Assembly (NCBI GenBank): GCA_023382655.1
Contig: JAHDWK010000048.1
Span: 1 to 34,209, forward strand
DNA from: Anaerolineae bacterium
GTDB lineage: Bacteria; Chloroflexota; Anaerolineae; Promineifilales; Promineifilaceae
Direction of reading: 5' to 3'
Length of the DNA: 34,209 bases
Shown here: positions 29,488 through 34,209 of the stretch, piece after piece
How the letters are laid out: each line of letters starts with the position of its first letter
Position numbering within the stretch: the first letter of the stretch is position 1
Made by a program: the position numbers and the translations under genes
Notes under the pieces: generated by a model
What the model was told of the DNA's origin: nothing
Seen by the model: only the letters and a program-made list of their open reading frames with translations
Database searches by the model: none

Positions 29488-31272
29488 TTACTCCTGATAA
29501 TCCCATCCAAAATCTACTTCCAATCGTTGTTCACCAGTAGCCAGGTTGATGCCCTGCCGGCCGGTGCCAATGGCCGGCCATGTCCAGTTTCCGGGAATCA
29601 ACAGGTTCACGTTTTCGGGGCTGAGGGCGTCTATGGCCACGCAGTAGAGACCTTCGTCCAGGTTCGTAAAGCGGTACAGGCCATTTTCATCGGTCAGGGT
29701 GGTTTGCAGGATGGCGGAGGCAGCCGGCGCGCCGGTATCTGGGCAGGCGCCTGCCGCCAGAATGACGGTGACGCTGATCAGGCGCGGTTCGTTGATGAGA
29801 CTGCCATCACCCCGGTATTGGTTCGTCCCTTCAATTTCCACACACCCTGGTGATGGTGTGCCATCCTCGCGGATGAAACAGACATCTTCCCAGACCACGC
29901 CGCCGATTGCGGCTGTATCCGGTTCGGCGGTGGGTTCGGGCACGCCAACCACAATTTGTACCCAGATCACCTCATCGGCCGGGCCATCCACGCCAAAACG
30001 CTGTCCACTGCTGTTAGCCATCACCCAATCGCTGCGATAAGTGGCCGCGGTTTCAGGAGCGGTAAAGGTGACAAAAATGCTTACTTCTTCACCCGGTGGC
30101 ACGGGGTTTACCAGGGGGACTGTATTCGGTGCGCCCATCTGATCACCACCGGCAAAGACAAAATTGTAGTTGGTGAGCCAGGGGCAGGTGCCGCTGTTGC
30201 GCAAGCGCCACCCTTTCTCAAATGTTTCGCCGGGAGCGATGACGGTGTCGTCGGGGATGCTGAGGTCGGCGACAAAGGCGATGCTGTTGGAGCAGTTCGC
30301 CAGGTCTATGTCTGCTTCGGGCAAGAGGGCGAAATCCCAGCCAAAGTTGATGCCGGTTTTGATTTCGCCATCGGTGAGGGTCACGGCCGTGACGTTGATG
30401 CCGGGAAACGTCCAGTTGCCGGGTAACAGGCTGGCGTTTTCGGCGGCTTCGGTGTCAATGGAGACACAGTATTCACCGACGGCCAGACCATCGAACACAT
30501 AGTCGCCGTCGGCGTCGGTGAGGGTGGTGGCCAGACCGGTGGCGGGGCAAGCGCCGCTGCCCAGGCTGATGAGGATGTTACTCAATCCTGGTTCGCCATC
30601 TTCCAGACGGCCGTTAGCCTCAAATGTGCCATCATCCCCAACCGGCACGCAGCCGGTGGAGAGCGCAATTTGCGCACCCGCTTCGTCTGTGAGAACGGTG
30701 CAAAGATCATGCCAGATACGGCCGTTAATAATGGCGCTGGCCGAATCGGTGGGCGTGGCTGTTTCCGCCGCCAATGCATTGTCCACGTCCAGGGTGAAGG
30801 TGCTGATCACGCCGTTCACATCCACTGTATAGATACCGGCGGGCAACCCTTCGACATCAAGCGGTATCACTTCTTCAAAGGGGACCACAACCTGGGTGCA
30901 CATCATGTTGGCCGGGCGGATGGTGGAAATGGTAACAACAAAGGTGTTCCCTTGCTGTTCGGCGCGGCTTTGTTCGATGAGGGTACAACCATCGGGCAAA
31001 TTACCTTGCGCCTGGACATTCACTTGCACGGGGAAGGTTTCCAACATCTGTATTTCGATGCTGTCTACGGTGGCGATGCCTTGTACGGGTTCTGCAGAAA
31101 TGGCAGAGGTAGCGGTGGGTTCAAGGGTGGGACCGGTGGTGGGGGTGGCGGGTGATTCGGTCGGGGCGGGTGCTGTGGCCGTTGCGCCGACAATCTGGTT
31201 GGCCAGGTCGCCACAGGCTGCCAGAAGCAGAACCAACCAGAAACTTAAAAGAACAATCAAGGTTTGTCTCAT
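29488..31272 (-). CDS. Surface lipoprotein with SdrD-B-like / NBR1-FW-like / SdrD-B-like domains
   Basis: The 594-residue protein has a lipobox (LLLAAC, C20), a Thr/Pro linker and an uncharacterised beta domain at ~60-165. An SdrD B-like, Cna-B-like domain at ~183-330 contains ATTLTDADGDYVFDGLAVGEYCVSID. It is followed by a domain like the NBR1 'FW' region (~335-445: ADLSIPDDTVIAPGETFEKGWRLRNSGTCPW, ..TYRSDWVMANSSGQRFG), and a second SdrD B-like domain (~455-594: TTLTDENGLYRFTNLDEGLYCVAID). Many paired cysteines suggest disulfides outside the cell. The NBR1-FW fold is known from autophagy receptors and occurs in bacteria with unknown role. GGAGAGG precedes the ATG. The function is probably adhesive or structural, which is inferred. 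Confidence 0.8.
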   Translation of the reverse strand: MRQTLIVLLSFWLVLLLAACGDLANQIVGATATAPAPTESPATPTTGPTLEPTATSAISAEPVQGIATVDSIEIQMLETFPVQVNVQAQGNLPDGCTLIEQSRAEQQGNTFVVTISTIRPANMMCTQVVVPFEEVIPLDVEGLPAGIYTVDVNGVISTFTLDVDNALAAETATPTDSASAIINGRIWHDLCTVLTDEAGAQIALSTGCVPVGDDGTFEANGRLEDGEPGLSNILISLGSGACPATGLATTLTDADGDYVFDGLAVGEYCVSIDTEAAENASLLPGNWTFPGINVTAVTLTDGEIKTGINFGWDFALLPEADIDLANCSNSIAFVADLSIPDDTVIAPGETFEKGWRLRNSGTCPWLTNYNFVFAGGDQMGAPNTVPLVNPVPPGEEVSIFVTFTAPETAATYRSDWVMANSSGQRFGVDGPADEVIWVQIVVGVPEPTAEPDTAAIGGVVWEDVCFIREDGTPSPGCVEIEGTNQYRGDGSLINEPRLISVTVILAAGACPDTGAPAASAILQTTLTDENGLYRFTNLDEGLYCVAIDALSPENVNLLIPGNWTWPAIGTGRQGINLATGEQRLEVDFGWDYQE

Positions 31273-31437
31273 AATCCTCTCCTCAATACAGGGGATTATA
31301 GAGTAAGCGTGGCGGCTTTACAACGTGAACGGCCGTGCCCGGTGTGATTATTCATTTGCCGGTTAACGTGCCCATTGTTAGAATTTTCGCGTTATATCCT
31401 TTGGTTTATCGTTACCGGTTATCAAAAGGGGGTATTG

Positions 31438-32520
31438 ATGTTTGACACATCCATAACAAAATCGGGGGCAGAGTTACGGCCGTTAAGCGCCGGGCAGCTA
31501 TTCGACAGAGCCATTCGCCTCTACCGCAATAACTTTCTCACCTTGATCGGCATTATTGCCATCTCCCAGATTCCCATTACCGTCGCCAATATCCTGCTAT
31601 CTCTTTTAGCGCCGCCGCCTGATACTTCCGCCGTCACGGCGGAGGTGTTTGGGGATACGCCCTTCACCTGGTTTTTGCAGATGTCGCAGGCGGCCGGCAC
31701 CAGTTCTGTGTTTGGCTCGTTGGTGGTGGGCCTCCTGAGTGGGGCATTGGGATTGATTGGCGCGGCGGCGCTGACCCGGCGGGCGGTGGACGCTTATTTT
31801 GGGCATCCCGGCAGTATTCTCGATGGCTACCGTCGTTTGGGTGGCGCCTGGTTATCGTTGTTGGGCGCTGTTTTCCTCATGGGCATTGTTATGTTCCTGT
31901 TGTTCTTATGGACGTTTATCCCGCTCATTGGTTGGTTCACGGGGCCGGGGTTGATCTTTTTCTATGCGCTGGTAGTGCTGCCGTTTATTACGCCGGTGAT
32001 TGTGGTGGAACGCAAAAAGGGATCGGATGGGCTGCCCCGCGCGCTGGAACTGGCGCAGCGCCGTTTCTGGTGGTTCATTGGCTTTATGCTGCTGCTTGGT
32101 CTCTTTTCCCAGGTAATTGTGACGGGGCCGGCTTTGTTGTTGGGCGGGGCGGTATCAGCATTGGTGGGTGAGGGAGTTAGTGCGTCAGTGTCGGCCATTA
32201 TCTTTCAGACCATCAATCTGCTGTTGAGTCTGATTTATTTGCCGGTGCAGCTTACCTGTGTGCTGCTCATTTATCTGGATGTGCGGGTGCGCAGCGAGGG
32301 ACTAGACCTGGCGCTTAAGGCGGCGGCGGATGTGGATAGCCCTGATGTGGCAAAAGAGCCGCTGGCAGTAGTGGCGGATGCGCCTTATCCCCATCTGAGC
32401 GTTTTTCCCCGTCGCACGGATTTGGGGCAATACTTCTTGTTTTCGCTGGCGGTGTTGGGGGTGTATATGGCGTTTGTGGCGGTGTTTGCGATGATTGCGT
32501 TTCTGTTTGCCGGGCTGTAA
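31438..32520 (+). CDS. Polytopic membrane protein (glycerophosphodiesterase membrane-domain-like)
   Basis: The 360-residue protein has about six or seven hydrophobic helices, for example ~30-52, 95-115, 140-165, 170-192, 215-245, 260-285 and a last one at ~335-358. It opens with RPLSAGQLFDRAIRLYRNNF, a segment seen at the start of membrane domains related to glycerophosphoryl diester phosphodiesterase membrane regions and DUF-type transporter-like proteins. No catalytic motif is visible. AAGGGGG (31426-31432) lies 5 nt before the ATG. It is followed after 3 bp by the DUF4129 gene and then the DUF4350 gene, forming one operon. The family call is approximate. Confidence 0.75.
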   Translation: MFDTSITKSGAELRPLSAGQLFDRAIRLYRNNFLTLIGIIAISQIPITVANILLSLLAPPPDTSAVTAEVFGDTPFTWFLQMSQAAGTSSVFGSLVVGLLSGALGLIGAAALTRRAVDAYFGHPGSILDGYRRLGGAWLSLLGAVFLMGIVMFLLFLWTFIPLIGWFTGPGLIFFYALVVLPFITPVIVVERKKGSDGLPRALELAQRRFWWFIGFMLLLGLFSQVIVTGPALLLGGAVSALVGEGVSASVSAIIFQTINLLLSLIYLPVQLTCVLLIYLDVRVRSEGLDLALKAAADVDSPDVAKEPLAVVADAPYPHLSVFPRRTDLGQYFLFSLAVLGVYMAFVAVFAMIAFLFAGL

Positions 32521-32523
32521 CTG

Positions 32524-33501
32524 ATGGTAACGAGATGGCTGATGCTATTGATGGTAGGGCTGGTTTGTTTCACGGCCGTCCTCCCTCCCTCCTCTCTCCA
32601 CGCCCAGGCTGAACCTTTGCCGGTGGCCGATTACTGGCAGCAGTTGGCCGATTTGCGCGCCCTGGTTGCTGATTTACAGGCTGATGAAGAAGCCGATTAC
32701 CGGGTGGCTTTGACCCAGGCGGCGGCAGACCTGGAAACAATCACGGCTGTTACCCTGCCGGACGGCCGTACCCTCCCCATGCAATCCACTTTTCTGGTCA
32801 ACCAGTTGACCGCCGCTGAACCTGATCTGGAGCGCATCACCCATTTGCTGGACAGTTTGCTGGCCGAACAAGCCCTGTGGCCTGCTGGCGGCGTCCCTTA
32901 TGACCCGGCGGTGTTGGCCGGCATCCTGGCGCGTGAGGAGTTTAACTACACCCCGGAGACGGAGAACTTCTGGCAACGATTGTGGCGGGATTTTAACCGC
33001 CAGCTTCAAGAGCTGCTGGTCCGTTTTTTGGAATTTACCGGGTTGGGGGGCGTGCTGCCCACGGCGCTGAATGTGGTGGGCGCGGTGGTGCTGGCGTTTG
33101 TCACTTATTACGCCATTCGCGGCCTGGTGGCCGACTTTAGCGCCAGTTCGCGGCTGGATGATGAGGGGTTGGACGGGGAGTTTTTGACGGCCGACCTGGC
33201 CTTGAAACGGGCCGAGGAGCTTTCGACGGGCGGCGATTACCGCACGGCCGTGCGCTACCTGTATCTCTCCTCGCTGCTGCTGCTGGAAGAGCGGGGGCTG
33301 CTGCGTTATGACCGTTCGTTGACCAACCGGGAATATCTGCGCACCATTGCCCACCAGCCGCGCCTGACGGCCGTGCTGCGCCAGGTGATTGATGTGTTTG
33401 ACCGCGTCTGGTACGGCTTCCAACCCATCAGCAAAGAGAGTTATGAGGCGTATGCGCGGCAGGTAGATAGTCTGAAGCAGCAAAAGGGGGAGGGGGAGTG
33501 A
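32524..33501 (+). CDS. DUF4129 domain membrane protein
   Basis: The 325-residue protein has a signal peptide or first helix (residues 1-28, ending LHAQA), an extracytoplasmic region, one membrane helix at ~178-200 (ALNVVGAVVLAFVTYYAI) and a C-terminal cytoplasmic DUF4129 domain (~225-315: KRAEELSTGGDYRTAVRYLYLSSLLLLEERG, YDRSLTNREYLR, VIDVFDRVWYG). DUF4129 genes commonly stand with DUF4350, MoxR-type ATPase and DUF58 genes in a conserved cluster of unclear function, as begins here. The ATG lies 3 bp after the preceding stop, with no clear ribosome binding site, consistent with coupling. The next gene overlaps by 4 bp (GTGA). Confidence 0.88.
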   Translation: MVTRWLMLLMVGLVCFTAVLPPSSLHAQAEPLPVADYWQQLADLRALVADLQADEEADYRVALTQAAADLETITAVTLPDGRTLPMQSTFLVNQLTAAEPDLERITHLLDSLLAEQALWPAGGVPYDPAVLAGILAREEFNYTPETENFWQRLWRDFNRQLQELLVRFLEFTGLGGVLPTALNVVGAVVLAFVTYYAIRGLVADFSASSRLDDEGLDGEFLTADLALKRAEELSTGGDYRTAVRYLYLSSLLLLEERGLLRYDRSLTNREYLRTIAHQPRLTAVLRQVIDVFDRVWYGFQPISKESYEAYARQVDSLKQQKGEGE

Positions 33502-34209
33502 AACGCCTGTCGCGTGATTCCTGGTTGGCGCTGCTGTTGTTGGTGTTGTTCACGGCCGTAACCGCCCTGGCGATTCTTCAAGAAACCCGTGCCAATCAAC
33601 AAGCGCCGCCGCTGGCCAGCTTTTCCAGCCAGCCGGATGGGGCGCGAGCGCTATGGCTTTATCTGGAGCAGATGGGGGTGGCGGTGCGTAATCCCACGCT
33701 GGATAATTTCACCATTTCGTCTGAGTATGATGTGCTGCTGCTGCTGGCCCCGCAAACGGCCGTCACCCCCCCGGAATGGCGGGTGATGGAGGGCTGGGTG
33801 GAACAGGGGGGCACGCTCTTCCTAGTGGGGGATGACTTTTTCACCAATCAGGCGTTGGATTATTTTGGTTTCCGCCTCAGTTATACCGGGGATGAGGCCA
33901 CGGCCGTATTCCCGCAAACGCCGCTGCTGACGACCCCGCCCCTGCCCGCCGACGCCGCGCTGACCACGACGTATGCTTTGTTCTCAAATCGGGATGATTA
34001 TGTGACCCATTTTGCTACGGCCGACGGCCGTCCCGTGGTTGTTTCCTGGGCGCAGGGCGACGGCCGTGTCATCCTCAGCGCCAACCCGGCCCCGTTCACT
34101 AATGTGGGGCTGCCAGAGGCGGACAATGCGGCCTGGGTGCTGGCACTGCTCAATGCGGCGGGCGAGCCGCAGGTGATCTTTTTTGATGAATGGCATCATG
34201 GGGTGCGGG
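33498..34209 (+). CDS. DUF4350 domain protein (3' end outside the window)
   Basis: The frame starts with GTG at 33498, overlapping the DUF4129 stop, preceded by GGGGGAGGGGG. It stays open to the window end (237 codons). A membrane anchor (LALLLLVLFTAVTALAIL) is followed by SFSSQPDGARALWLYLEQMG, DVLLLLAPQTAVTPPEWRVM, GWVEQGGTLFLVGDDFFTNQ, GRVILSANPAPFTNVGLPEAD and VIFFDEWHHGVR, the typical DUF4350 order, with a Rossmann/GATase-like fold. The family is of unknown function and accompanies MoxR/DUF58 genes, which I would expect downstream. Five ACGGCCGT octamers lie within the visible 712 bp. Confidence 0.87.
   Translation, partial: MKRLSRDSWLALLLLVLFTAVTALAILQETRANQQAPPLASFSSQPDGARALWLYLEQMGVAVRNPTLDNFTISSEYDVLLLLAPQTAVTPPEWRVMEGWVEQGGTLFLVGDDFFTNQALDYFGFRLSYTGDEATAVFPQTPLLTTPPLPADAALTTTYALFSNRDDYVTHFATADGRPVVVSWAQGDGRVILSANPAPFTNVGLPEADNAAWVLALLNAAGEPQVIFFDEWHHGVR

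Larger units (their letters stand above)
515..34067. repeat. Highly iterated octamer ACGGCCGT (about 78 copies)
   Basis: I read 78 copies. Their first bases include 515, 609, 658, 700, 782, 2291, 3027, 4688, 4771, 4820, 5150, 6220, 6409, 6941, 6983, 7126, 7734, 8066, 8931, 9288, 10977, 11161, 11395, 11470, 12780, 13056, 13939, 14168, 14594, 14812, 15420, 16209, 16255, 16935, 17214, 18413, 18496, 18717, 19307, 19398, 20320, 20668, 20751, 20842, 20908, 21365, 21578, 21749, 22113, 22691, 22757, 23494, 25658, 25924, 26040, 26213, 26383, 27699, 27876, 28321, 28541, 28734, 29244, 29264, 30383, 30607, 30718, 31329, 31476, 32572, 32762, 33244, 33367, 33552, 33756, 33900, 34024 and 34060. It is a perfect palindrome containing CGGCCG. 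Other CGGCCG contexts number only about 18. Copies lie in genes on both strands and in spacers. Confidence 0.95.

Overview
The window is a continuous piece of a bacterial chromosome, moderately GC-rich, that most resembles an Anaerolineae-type member of the Chloroflexota. That placement is an inference. It rests on Thr/Pro-rich lipoproteins, a secreted protein ending in the hydrophobic tail IYLPVVVKP, TolB-like and NBR1/SdrD-like surface proteins, a DUF4129/DUF4350 cluster and a eukaryote-length PurH. I see no plasmid, phage or transposase gene, no rRNA or tRNA gene and no CRISPR array.

Layout. 1-1005: almost no coding potential. It holds a doubtful small ORF, two attC-like imperfect palindromes and two tandem copies of a ~180-bp repeat. 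1006-2439 (-): BON-MscS mechanosensitive channel. 3051-4603: a MarR regulator divergent from a DUF1801 protein, then a PPOX-family flavoprotein. 5260-6534: a UGT-like glycosyltransferase preceded by an array of tight hairpins. 6635-6853: a broken SET-domain gene. 7132-10928 (+): uvrB, a PHP phosphoesterase, DUF1905 and DinB, closed by a perfect bidirectional terminator. 11094-13133 (-): a large secreted DUF11 protein. 13296-14839 (+): a GyrI-like protein and an SDR. 14910-19957 (-): HD phosphohydrolase, purH, a retropepsin-like protease, a Phd/DUF5678 protein and purA. 20272-23818 (+): a membrane-anchored TolB propeller and an M23 lipoprotein. 23824-25635 (+): a probable copper module made of a DeoR-type HTH fused to a NosL-like Cys domain, SCO1 and PCu(A)C. 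25656-31272 (-): YggS, a sorbosone-dehydrogenase-like lipoprotein, Dtd, a PP2C phosphatase and an SdrD/NBR1/SdrD lipoprotein. 31438-34209 (+): a membrane protein, DUF4129 and DUF4350 (cut by the window end).

The dominant unexplained signal is the palindrome ACGGCCGT. I count 78 copies, about one per 440 bp, where roughly one is expected by chance. It lies in genes in all three codon phases and in spacers, and even supplies the uvrB start codon. It resembles the cyanobacterial HIP1 phenomenon with a different sequence. The intergenic DNA is also full of dispersed foldback elements: AGACCTGACAGGT hairpins, 2-nt-loop hairpin clusters, a cloverleaf, ATCCGTAA-type repeats and the ~180-bp repeat that itself carries ACGGCCGT.

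Functional links. purH and purA complete IMP and AMP synthesis. SCO1 and PCu(A)C would load copper into cytochrome oxidase CuA, and the Cys-rich HTH protein beside them is the best candidate here for an undescribed metal-responsive regulator. All calls come from reading sequence and translations by eye. No database search was possible.
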